This document shows positions 35,715-48,500 of a stretch of DNA of 64,000 nt, one piece after another; the first letter of the stretch is position 1, and each line of letters begins with the position of its first letter. This DNA is from Bugulina stolonifera (taxonomy: Eukaryota > Bryozoa > Gymnolaemata > Cheilostomatida > Bugulidae), in the NCBI GenBank assembly GCA_935421135.1, contig OW285188.1:6686733-6750732 (forward strand), written 5' to 3'. Made by a program: the position numbers and the translations under genes. The notes beneath the pieces are model-generated. The model was not told where the DNA came from. It did not search any database and worked only from the letters and a program-made list of their open reading frames with translations.

Positions 35715-38700
35715 AGCCTACAATCTAATGACAAAACTTAAAAGCATCTATGACGTGCATCAAATAATAAAACTAATGCATGCTTCAGTAGGAATTTCAT
35801 GTAGCCATGGTGTCCATTTAAGAAGGAACAGAAATCGAGGAGAATCATGGAATAGCTCAGACAGTGTAGTGTTTTTCAGATGGAATTGACTGATGTATGA
35901 TAGTTGATGGCAGTTGGGAAGCCTAAGCTCTTGTGTTTTTGACGAGTTGAAAAATACACTCAATCAATACCAACTACCAACCACGATAAATTACTCCATT
36001 ACAGAGAGCTGAGTTTATGGACTGAGGCTCTTTTCTACCAGACTATAATAAACACAAAAGATATGAATAGGTCATTGGAGGTATTGTTGACAGATGAATA
36101 CAGCATGGCGTTGCCTGCATTAAGACCGACAGCACATGTTATGAAATCAGAGAGGCTATGATAAAACAGTCAGATGGATGGCGGGAAAGCGAGTGGTGGA
36201 ATTTTGGGACCACTAAACTGGGAGGTACAAGTTAAACCACTACTGTCGCACCATTCAATATTTTCAAATAATCTTGTTCATCCTTTTTCAGTAAGATTGA
36301 CGTGTTGTTTGTGTTTGATATCCTAGCTGCTGCCAAGAAACTGCTACTTTAATATTGGCTGATTTCACCTTCAATCAGCCTATGTTTGGAATACTGGAAG
36401 CAGTCAATATAAAACTGTGGTACAGAGATAGCCATAGGGCCTGCAACTGATTGCATGTCATTGCGGGCATGACTCTAACTTACTTGTTCATCACTGTGCA
36501 CAAGAGTCATTTATAGAGTGACAGTTAGTGTTGGTTCAATAAGATTAGGCCTACTGGGCTATTTGATGCTAGTAGCTTACCTATGTACATATAAGTTACA
36601 AGTATAGACTTAGGATAGGCATAGCCATAGGAACTTAACAGGTCTCAATATTGACTGGAGGTCATAATTTTCAATATTCAAATGAGATTATCTTGGCTGC
36701 CACTAGGTTTACAAAGACAAACAACACATCAATCTTCATGAAACAAGATGAATAATATTTCTTGCAGATATTGAATGGTGAGACAGTAATGGTTTAATAT
36801 GATTGAGTGAGCCATTTTTCCTTTCATTATCTTAGCTCCAGATGTCACACTCACCACCACCCAATGTGCCCAGCTTGTCATAAAGCTTTGACTCCAGTTT
36901 ACAATATGTGGAGCAATATTAGGAAGTCATCATACACCGTCATCATCCTCAAGGGACTTATTCTTGAAGAATCACTTATTGAGATCCTTTTTCCTTGGCT
37001 TGGGTACCTTTTTCGTCGAAAATGAAGCAAATATCGACTTCCTGTACCATTTCTGTGGCCTCCACCTCTTCAGCAGCGGTCCGATCTTATCCCATGCAGC
37101 AGTGTCATATTCTAAGTGTGGTCAGCAGAGGAACTTGTGCGCAGTGAGTGCCCAGCATAGTCGATAGTGTTCGCTTGACTACCATGAGTAGGCGTTTGGC
37201 AGTGCTAATCTTGTTTCAAATAGAATGCCCACCTGATTAGTGAATATCAATATGGGGCATCAAATTCCGGGCCTTTTTGAAAAGCGAAACCTAGATCATT
37301 AAATCTTAAAATAAAATTCAATCTCTTTGAATTATACTTCAAATAGAAGCAGGAGAAGTCATCTTCGCTTAACTCTCTATAAAATTTTTTGTAGTTGGCC
37401 ACCTTTACCTCAAACCTGCTAGATAGTAATAGTCACTATACAAATTCCTCCACTACTGCAGACAACCAGTCAGGACTGTGAGTCAAACTCTGTTTAGAAT
37501 CTATTCAATTTTTATCTTATCTTTGTTATTGGTATGAAGAAAATAACCGATTAGACAAAATTAACATAAGAGAACCGGGATCAAGAATGAGAATAAACCT
37601 GTAAAAACAATTAATTAAAGTAAAAACTGCAGCATTACTTTACAAGCAACTTAGGAGAGTTTCCATTACTAGCATGACACAGATCACTTGAGATCTATTC
37701 CCGTAGGGCCAACAATACTGGTCCAATACCCAATAATGTTAATTGACACACAAGGCAAATATTAAAATAAATATTAGATCCAATTAGCAAATTTGGCTAG
37801 CTTTCATGTGAGTCCAGCCATAGTCTTCTAGCTTAATTTGATGAAACACAGCATTGGATAGGTTTTTGTTTGTTTATGTTTATGTATGTTCGTTGCAGCA
37901 ATGCACGAGTAATGAAAAACAGCTGGTCCAGTTGACCCAACTCTTTAATTGAGACCGGTTAATATAATATTTAACAGTTCATGAAATTATATCATTATAA
38001 AATTAAATTAATGCAATCATATAGCCCTATATAATAATATAATCATGATTCTGATGATTACGATGATAATCTCATATACTAATACTACTAGATAGGCTAA
38101 TGCCTAGCTGGGCCTAATGATAATTAATAATAATCTAAAATAAATGATCTCATCCATGTAAATAATATAAATGTACATTAAGATTAACAATAAATATATT
38201 TTAAAAAAATTATTTTTATTTTAATTATATTATTATTATAATTATATTTATTGTTAATGTTATGTATATTTCTATTCTTCTATTAAATTACAACACTATA
38301 ATACGATTATAAACATATTATTTAGGCAACATTGTAATTCGTGGAGTTAGGTAGCCCTCCAAAAGTCTATCTTATCGTAATAAATAATAATTAATAATAA
38401 TAACAAAGTTACTAGTACTAGTAACTTGGTAATTAATGAAAATTAATTGGAGGTGAAGCCCGAAAGCACATCTTAGGTATCTGGGCTACGAAAGATATGA
38501 TTGGCCTGTAGCTGTCATACCCACAAACAGTTGGTTGAGTCACGATCGTCCAGCGCTTCTCTATTTTGGTGCGGGTTCTGTTCGCACGCAGTTCAATTGA
38601 AGGCACTCTAATTTCTATTGCGAGTTGTCCTCTCCCTTCAATAATCGCAAGTAAGTACTGTTTTCCCTTATTGTGCTGCAAAGTAGTAAATAGTTCACGA

Positions 38701-41700
38701 CATTGTTTATGATGACCGGTTGTCAAAATCAACAAAACAAAAGGAAAAGAAGACAAAAGTCTTAGTTACTATTACCATTTCGTACACTTGGATTACCAAA
38801 TTGTTTTCAGTTCATCAGTTTCCACCCAAGGTAAAAATGTTAGCATGCTAATAAAATCTATAACAATCCAATTCAACTGAAAGAACGAGACTTAATGACC
38901 AAGATTTAGATTGAGATTAGATAGATTTAGATTTGAAGATTAGATAGTCAGAAATCATTATCATACGAAATGATAAATATTAATATATAATATAATTAAT
39001 TTTAATAATATAATGTAATTTAATTTCTAAATTAAAATTTGGTGGTTTAAATTTTGTCATTAGTAAACATAAATTATAATCACTAATCTAATGAATATTT
39101 ATATTTAATCATAATCATAAATATAATGATACCCTAACAATTTCAATAATAATAATTAATACCTAGTTGATAATCATAATGATAATCAATGATTACCAAA
39201 ATGAAAGTATCTTATGATTAAACATTACAACATGAACATTTCATTTGGATTGAATACGTACAGTAGGCCTAGTTGAAATCTACCATTAATAATACAATCA
39301 CTAGTAGGCCTAAATGGGCCTATAATGTTGTTGTGTCCAACTAAGTAGCTGAATGTAGTCGCTGCAGCATGTACCAGAAGGGTCAACCAGGGAATGTGCA
39401 GACAGCTGATAGAAAGTGTGTATGCCTATGAGGTGCTGCTAGTGCTAACTGCAATGCTAGAGGAGTTGTGACTGTCCACTAATTACCTAGGCAATGCATG
39501 AGCCATCTACTGAAGAGCAATGACCAGCATCAACAGGCATAGTACTGAGTGCGCTACTTGGTACTGAGTGCTCCATACTTGTAGCGCACGATATCAGGTT
39601 AACGACCTGAGTGATATATGGAACAACTTTTAGAAGGTATAGGCCAACATTGCCAGGTGTAAAAAATTTCAGTGCCGGCTATGCTGTTGAATTCAATGGG
39701 CTCTACTAAGAACCCACACTCCAGTAGAGAACGCTTGTGCTTAAATGTGTTGGCAGTAAATAACAGAAGAGGTTCCATATAGAGTTAGTGGTTTACTAGA
39801 GTCCTACAAGCAACTGAAAATTGCAGTAAAGATGGAACTTCTTTTATTCCAATCGGGCTTTGTCCCAGTACCGCGATCAAGTCTGGGCTGACTTGGACAT
39901 GAAAGACTTGTCTTGCAATAATAGTTCTAATGGCTTCGGTAAGGTATAAAAGGTTATGCAGCTTCAGAATAGCCCAACAGCACAAAAAAGTGTATTAACA
40001 CTTAGTACAGAAGGCATCAAGTTACTCCAAATATTAGCTAGTACATTATGGTCATGCAGAAGCATAGTAGCAAGTACGAAAGTATCAGTATATATATAGG
40101 CCTAAGTTAAGCAATTTATTCTGCATGATGCTGGGACACAATAATAGACCTATGATATTAGATTGTCATAATGGTAATAACTGTTTCTTCATCATAGCTT
40201 ATCAAAATAATTATTGTGATTTTTAGGCTAGGCCTACATAATTAGTATTAATAGCATTACTGAGTAACTTTTACATAGGCCTATATGATTCAGTAAAATT
40301 TGATTGATATATGTTTTACCTTTGCCTATAGATGTTTTTCAATATGCTTGATATCGCATATAAGATCTGCCTAGTCATTACACTAAGTGTAGGTCAATGA
40401 GGAAAAAGTTGAAAACCCATTAAAGCCCAAAGTTTTCTAGGTTAGACTGATTTGAAGAGGTGAGGGCGAGTTAAGAATGTGTAATCCTAATACATAGCCT
40501 ACTTGGTGTCAATTGTCCGGTAAAACTACAATGCGTTTGCTTGGGCAAATCTTTTGCATTGTATTTGCGCTTGATTAATATAAATATTGGTAGCCCATAT
40601 ATAACATTTTGTCACAAGTCAGCCAGAAGTTGTGTGTGTGTAGTAGGCCTATCTACCCAAAATGGGTTATACTGTGTTTTGAGCTTCAGCTTTATGTGTT
40701 CAAATGCGTTATACTATTCATTAACAGAGTTAGTTAGGTCTATTACAGTCATATGACTTGAGCATTTGGCATAAGCCTATTAGAAATTCAATTTTAGGTG
40801 GTTTTAAACATCAAATCTCATGTATACCTGGAGGTTTCATTCTCATTAGCTACGCTGTCAATGCACTATGCAAGTGAACTGATTGTTGTTATCAGATTTA
40901 CACGGCTATAGTCTCTCACTGACTGTTTCCGCCTGTATCATAGGAGACTCGACAGTTGTTGATACTCCACAGGTTGTAGATTAGTCTAGGCCTACATGTT
41001 TTAAAATTGGGCTATCAGTCTTTAACTCCCTACTATTAAACAGAGTTTTAGTATTCACAGGTGAAAATTGGTTTTCTGTTTTACCCTGTTGCCCATGAAT
41101 AAGCATACAGAACTGAACATGGAATCCCAACTATTTCTCCGCTTTTTGAATGGATTTATTTAAGTACACCATTTTGAGAAGCAAAATATAACAATATAAA
41201 TTGTATTTTTAGCAATAAATTGCACAATACAATATATACATGTATATAGAAAATGGCCAAACCCCCTAACATAACAATATAAGTTTCCAATGTAATGTTT
41301 TGCCATTCCATTGTGAATCAAAACTGTACGATCATGACTGTATGGGTACTCCCTCGAGATCTCCTGTTCATAAAATCGGAACTACCATGCATACTTTACA
41401 TTTACAGTGTTGTTTACAGACTTTCATCCAACCTTGCCTCACATACATTTATTTTCAACTACCTCTTTGCTTCCGACTAGTTTATATATAGGAAAAATTT
41501 TGAGCTATACTTTTCCGCTACCGCTTTCGGCAAGGTCTACCAGTTTATTGCTTTGTCTCATGTATAACCTGTTGGCACATGTCTAACACGTACAGTGTTG
41601 TTCTACATGAATGACTCAACACCGCTATTATACATCTTTTAATTCCAACCCTCGACACTGACTAAATCTGGTATCATTTTCTATTTTATGGGGATTATAA

Positions 41701-42509
41701 TTATTGATTGTTCTTATCTCTTATATTGATAATTATTATCGGTAGCTTATGATATTAACTTGATAATCAAATCATACTCGTAATCAATAGTTATTATGAG
41801 TGGCCTGCTACGTGATAGCTAGCTTTACTACTACAACAGTTAAGCTATTAACTCATGAGCTCTAACCTCATTGTGTTTATATAGAATAGGCTATGTTAAT
41901 GTTATCCCTGGAGTTTGAGTTATATTCAAGCTGTAAATATGATGTATCTGTACTGAATGTATGAGCGTGCTTTAGACTTGAGGCACATGCCATTGTGAAG
42001 ACCCTACAGTTAGACTATACTATTGCTCAGATTAGCTGCAGTTTCCATTTATTTTCTGATACATGCTTCATTATTTTTCAGACTAAATTAACTCGTAGAC
42101 GTTAAATTCCGAGGTGTAGGCAAAACTGTGTTCTCCAACCATTCTGGGTCTACCATCTGTACCATAGTAAAAGATATGAACTAGCCATGGTGTCTGCATG
42201 CTCAATCCAGTCACGATGATAAAGGTAGGATATTATTTATACTCATGAATTGTGTTATTCTGTTCTCCTAATTTTATACTCGTTTAAAGGTGAAATCGAC
42301 TGGGGAATAATATGTCAATCCGTAATAATTGTATTCAGGTTTCCTCGACTGAATCTCTGACAACTGTAGCAGCTAATCTAGGCCACTGTTCTGTTGTGTT
42401 CTGTAGCCATATGACTATCACTGAATGTAGCGGACATTTAGAAATAGCTAAGGCTGTGCGAACATAACAGCTCTTGGTTGGGGTGTCCCTTACTACCATA
42501 TAATTAAAT
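35715..42509. other. 6.8-kb intergenic stretch, no gene recognised
   Basis: Only short frames are present, none with a family signature. The longest is 107 codons on the minus strand at 38756-38433, without clear splice context. Bases 37960-39330 are extremely AT-rich. MED10 (minus) and CSNK1G (plus) diverge from it, so both promoters should lie here. GGCGGGAAA at 36180-36188 resembles an E2F site about 470 bases upstream of the MED10 ATG. Bases 41240-41267 match 34398-34425 exactly in inverted orientation over 28 bases. Confidence 0.55.
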
Positions 42510-45500
42510 ATGACTGCTCGGAGTAGTGGCGCTGCCTCCTCTACTAGTGGGGGCAGCGTTCTTATGGTTGGACCTAACTTCAGAGTAGGGAAGAAGATAG
42601 GCTGTGGCAACTTTGGAGAACTTAGGCTAGGTAAGTGATGCTTTACTAGTGTAATGCCATGTAGACATGCATAGCTAGTCGACTACTAGTTGCTACTTAC
42701 TGACTACTGCTTACTGGCTACTAGCTACTGACTACTAGTTACTGGCAACTAGCTACTGACTGCTAGTTACTGACTATATAACTAGCTACTGACTGCTCGC
42801 TACTGACTACTAGTTACTGGCTACTAGCTTACTAGCTACTGATTGCTAGTTACTGACTAGTAGTTACTGACTATTAGCTATTGACTGCTAACTACTAGCT
42901 ACTGACTACTAGTTATTGACTACTAGCTACTGACCGCTAGCTACTGACTACTAACTACTGACTACTAGCTACTGACTACTAGCTACTGACTTCTAGCTAG
43001 GCCTACTGACTACTAGCTACTGACTACTGACTACTAGTTACTGACTACTAGCTACTGACTGCTAGTTACAATCTCTGTCAGTCACTCTATTAATCTAATG
43101 AATAGTAAATTGCCTGCAGTTCTATCATTGATTATCGTTAGGCTGCCATTCTCTAGAGTTTGCTTATATATTTTTATTTCCTCTTCCAGGCAAGAATCTA
43201 TACAACAATGAACATGTGGCCATCAAACTGGTATGTCACCATTATTCTACACCTACATGTACATTACGTAGCTCTACCTGCAAGTGCCTGCTCTTAGAGC
43301 GAGGATTTCAAACACTTGCTCTATAAGTAAAATAATAACTACTATATTATACTGTATGGTTCATAGGTGTGCCTGCATACATTATAAGGGGTGTATTATT
43401 AGCTTGGATTCAAGTACCGTACAGTCTAGCCTTCATGATGTGCTGAAGTGATGGTCACTGAATGTCAGATAATTTGATCAAATGGAGGATAACTGCTTAG
43501 TGGAAACCTCATGCTCTCTTGTTAATATAGTTGGAGTTATCCTCTAACGACTTCTATTACATTGCTACACCACAGCATGGTCGCAATATTGGCTTTTGAT
43601 TGGATGTTTAGTTCTGCGGGTCAGTAGTCGTAGTCTAAACAGCAGGGGAGTTAGAAAAAGAAACTTATGTAGTTTGTAAAAGGAAATCTTGTTTTCTAAG
43701 ATGACACTAGAGCATAGGGGTCAGATCAGCACTCAATCATAATATGATCTGTTGTATGGCATATAATACTATACTGTATGAACATAAGGTGTTGTAAAAC
43801 CGTGTACATTCACATTGCTACTGGTACCAGTGTAGCTTATGGTGGCTCCGCTCTACCTTGGAGTATATCTACTAATGCATCACTGGCTGGCTAGCTGCAG
43901 CAAGTGCTTCTTTAGTGTATAGATCTGAACATTGGCCAATCATTAGCATGTATTCCTCGGGAAGTCTCTGTTTTTTGTCTCTTTCCAGTTTGAACTAAGT
44001 ATTTAGTCTTGAGTTTATAATGGAGGTGTTATCTATTGGTTGTTACATGTATATTATACACTGCAAGTAAGTGCAATGTATCAACACTGCACACTTCCCT
44101 AACAGGTATTACTACTGTATGCCCTCTGTGTAGGCTACTAGTGTGTAGGCCTACATGTAACAGCGTTATCTATCTAGTATGTTTAAGTTGATAACTCATG
44201 AGATTAGCCTTCTGGTTGCCAACGGTTACCTCCTCTTACTCTATGAGCTGATAGATAACTCTCTCTCTCTCCCCTCTTACCCCATTTCTTCTAGTCAACC
44301 TGATAGTTCACTTGGTCACCTCTAGTTCACCTGGACACCTCTAGTTCACTTGGTCACCTCTAGTTCACCTGAACACCTCTAGTTCACCTGGTCACATCTA
44401 GTCTACCTGGTCACATCTAGTCTACCTGGTCACCTCTAGTCTACCTGGTCACATCTAGTCTACCTGGTCGCATCTAGTCTACCTGGTCACCTCTAGTCTA
44501 CCTGGTCACATCTAGTCTACCTGGTCACATCTAGTCTACCTGGTCACATCTAGTCTACCTGGTCACATCTAGTCACTCAGTCCACTTTGTACTGCAACAC
44601 TTGGAGACCAGCGTCTCACTGCCATGCGGTTTTTATCACTGATCAGTAATTAGAACTCTTGTATCAACCACAGCTGCTGCTCATCTCTGTGCTGAGGATA
44701 CAGAATGGGCTGAAATACTAATGACAATATTATAATACCCAAACTATGGAACATGCACTGTCTACTCATGTCTATGCCCTGTATTTCTGTTGACAGGAAT
44801 CAATGAAATCAAGAGCTCCCCAACTTCATTTAGAGTACAGATTCTACAAACAGCTTGGTAACCATGGTGAGTGCATTACCCTACTGTGTACTACCCTACT
44901 CTACTGTGTACTACTCTACTCTACTGTGTACTACTCTACTCTACTGTGTATTACTCTACTCTACTGTGTACTACTCTACTGTGTGTTACTCTACTCTACT
45001 GTGTACTACTCTACTCTACTGTGTGTTACTCTACTCTACTGTGTGTTACTCTACTCTACTGTGTATTACTCTACTCTACTGTGTATTACTCTACTGTGTA
45101 CTACTCTACTCTACTGTGTGTTACTCTACTCTACTGTGTGTTACTCTACTCTACTGTGTACTACTCTACTCTACTGTGTGTTACTCTACTCTACTGTGTG
45201 TTACTCTACTCTACTGTGTATTACTCTACTCTACTGTGTGTTACTCTACTCTACTGTGTACTACTCTACTCTACTCTACTGTGTGTTACTCTACTGTGTA
45301 TTACTCTACTCTACTGTGTGTTTCTCTACTCTACTGTGTGTTGCTCTACTCTACTGTGTGTTACTCTACTCTACTGTGTGTTACTGTGTGTATACTGATA
45401 GACTATGTGTACTACTAGCTATCTATAGGACATAGACTAAGATAACATGAGAATATACAGTGTGTACTAGAAAGGAGTGCCCTTCAATACTAACAAATAG

Positions 45501-48500
45501 TATTGTACAATTTGTAGTTGTATTGTGTACAGCTTAGGAGTTATGCATCCTTGTATCTATAAAAATACAGTTGGTTGTACTATTATGAAAGTATTTTACT
45601 TGCTGAATATTTATAGTACAGTGTGCAGTGTACATAATATACAGGTGAACTGTGGATGTACAAGGGGTGGGGTGGTATAATAGTATTAGGGCCCACCACA
45701 ACATATTACCACAGTAGAGTGTACAGTGTACAAGTCATGCGGTATATATAAATATCATGGTGATATTGTACTATGCTGTTGCCATCTACATGTACATGTA
45801 AGTAGTCTATAGCCCTTATTGATTATGGCCGTATATACAGTAGCAGTAATACTAGACAGTGTCGTGGACTTATTCCTTATATAACCAAGCCGGTGTCTGT
45901 ACCACTACCCTGTGTTATTTTGTTCAAGTCTACCCACAGGCTGTTCATACCTACATGTATGTACATATACAATGTATGTTGGCAAGACTTAGTATACAAT
46001 ATATTACATGTATATCATCATGTAGACCTTCTTGGGCTATACTGTTACAGGAAATATTAATATACCAGGCACTATTTCCTTTTCTCACTATATAGAGTAA
46101 CTGGTAGAGGTAGTATTGCTACTAACTATCTTGTAGTATGATTATATGATGCTTAAAATTTCCTCCTATTTACATGAATCATATATACATGTAGTAAGTA
46201 TTGCACAAGCACTCCCTCCCTAAACAACATGGTACAGTAATTGGTTGTCATTGTTTTACACTACTCAATTCCTCGGCTAATTCAAATCAATAAACATCTT
46301 TATAATGTCATTATTTATAATGTACAATCACTGAAGTTGCCTCCTCTATTCTAAATCTTGATTTTATTCTACATATCAATGATATCCATGCATGTAAAGC
46401 AGACAGCCCATGGATATATTGTAGGGTTTTGGTATAGCACTGTAGGAAGCTGTTGTTATTCCAACAGTCTCAGATTTTGACGAAGGCCAATATGATGAAA
46501 TAGATATATCGTTTGTTTTATTGGCTAACAGCTAGATTTCCTATGCTAAGAGTTTACTGTTTGCAACCGACGCTACTCACTTTGGTGAGGTCAAAGTTTA
46601 TTGTGTCTGTTACAGATGGTGTACCCCAGGTTTACTACTTTGGTCCATGTGGTAAATATAATGCCCTTGTGTTAGAGCTACTTGGACCTAGTCTGGAGGA
46701 CCTCTTTGACTTGTGTGAAAGAAAGTTCTCATTGAAAACAGTTCTGATGGTAGCTATACAACTTGTAAGTATCTAGCATTTCGAGGGTTGATATACAACT
46801 TGTAAGTATCACTATTATGATGGTAGCTATACAACGTGGCTTAGGGGTCAGCTGAGCCTTCATGCTGAAGGTTCCAGGTTCGAATCCCGGTCACGGTGGT
46901 GTTAGGAAGAGCATCCAGCCAAAATTGCTCCTGTGCCTCATATAAAAGTCCTTGGGGTCATGCAAGCCAGTATGGCTTCAAGGCAACTCCTCTACCCCTG
47001 CCAAAAAAGGCCATGTCATCTGGGCCTTTCTCACAGGGAGTTGGCCAGCACTGGCACCTGGCAGTGCAAGCTGCAAGGGGCTGGTCACGCCGAGGAGTAT
47101 AAGCCGGTGAGTTATACAGCTTGTAAGTACCTCCCATCCTGAAGGTAGCTATACAAATTCAGGGACCTCCAAATGTTTTCAAAGTTCATGAGCAATTTTT
47201 GTCTCAAAATTTATTTTTGCAGATTTATCCAGAAGTAATTATTTTCAAAATGATATGGATGTAATTTTATTGCAGCTGGACAGAATGGACTATGTACACA
47301 CCAAACATCTCATATACAGAGATGTGAAGCCTGAGAACTTTCTAATCGGAAGAAACTCTACGAGACGTAGTCACATAGTCCATATAATAGACTTTGGTCT
47401 AGCCAAGGAATACATAGACCCTGAGTCTAACAAACACATACCATATAGGGAGCATAAGAGTCTGACTGGCACAGCCAGATACATGAGTATCAATACACAT
47501 CTTGGTAAAGGTAAGCTTACCTGTGTTACTTACTGGAAGGGGCCTACTATACCCACCCCTTAACAATATAATATGTCCCTGATGGTCAGATACAATGGCA
47601 TGGTATAGCCTAATATTGTGTCAGTAGATAGCATTGTCTATGAATTGAACTATATATTTTGTAGAACAAAGTAGAAGAGATGATCTAGAAGCATTAGGCC
47701 ACATGTTCATGTACTTCCTTCGTGGCAGTCTACCCTGGCAAGGACTCAAGGCAGACACGCTAAAAGAGAGATATCAAAAAATTGGTGATACAAAACGGGC
47801 AACTCCTGTAGAGGTCTTATGTGAAAACTTTCCAGGTGAGCAGAATAGCTTTTATCTTCATCCTGACTATCAGACTCTTTATCATACTGATTGTCACACT
47901 CACTATGATATTGATTATCACACCCTCTACCGTACTGATTGTCACACTCACTATGATATTGATTACCACACTCATTATCATACTGATTATCACACTCGCT
48001 GTCATACTGATTGTCACACTCATTATTAGAATAATTACCGCACTCATTATCATACTGATTGTCACACTCGCTATGATACTGGTTATCACACCCTCTATCA
48101 TACTGATTGTCACACTCACTATGATATGGATTACCACACTCATTATCATACTGATTATCACACTCATTATCATACTGATTATCACACTCGCTGTCATGCT
48201 GATTATCATACTCAACTATCATACTGATTATCACACTCAGTGTCATACTGATTATCACATTCAGTGTCATACTGATTATCACACTCGCTACCATGCTGAT
48301 TTACACATTTGCTATCATATTGATTAAATCACTCACTTATTGCCATGCTTATTGTTTCACTGGTTATCACTAGTGTTTTGGTCAGTGATCATACTGTTCA
48401 CTAGATTGTACTTATTTGATCTCTAATGTTGTAGAGGAGTTCAGCACATATCTACGGTATGTTAGAAGGTTAGACTTCTTTGAAACTCCTGACTACTCTT

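Noticed and set aside
38433..38756. 107-codon minus-strand frame
   Set aside because: No recognisable family, and neighbouring DNA is AT-rich non-coding. It could be a transposon remnant but gives no signature.
23075..45390. CRISPR-like regular repeats
   Set aside because: The arrays are contiguous tandem repeats without unique spacers and lie in introns of animal genes.
44803..45435. Three overlapping plus-strand frames of 175-210 codons
   Set aside because: They are generated by the 20-bp array in CSNK1G intron 3. The first begins in real exon 3, and the coding sequence leaves at the GTGAGT donor at 44867.
46840..46905. tRNA gene
   Set aside because: A and B boxes are clear, but the 5' and 3' ends do not form an acceptor stem and a SINE body follows.
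47746..48327. Long frames on both strands (DNQYDSEC and ILIVTLTMI repeats)
   Set aside because: They come from a 24-bp tandem repeat in CSNK1G intron 6. A unit divisible by three keeps both strands open without selection.
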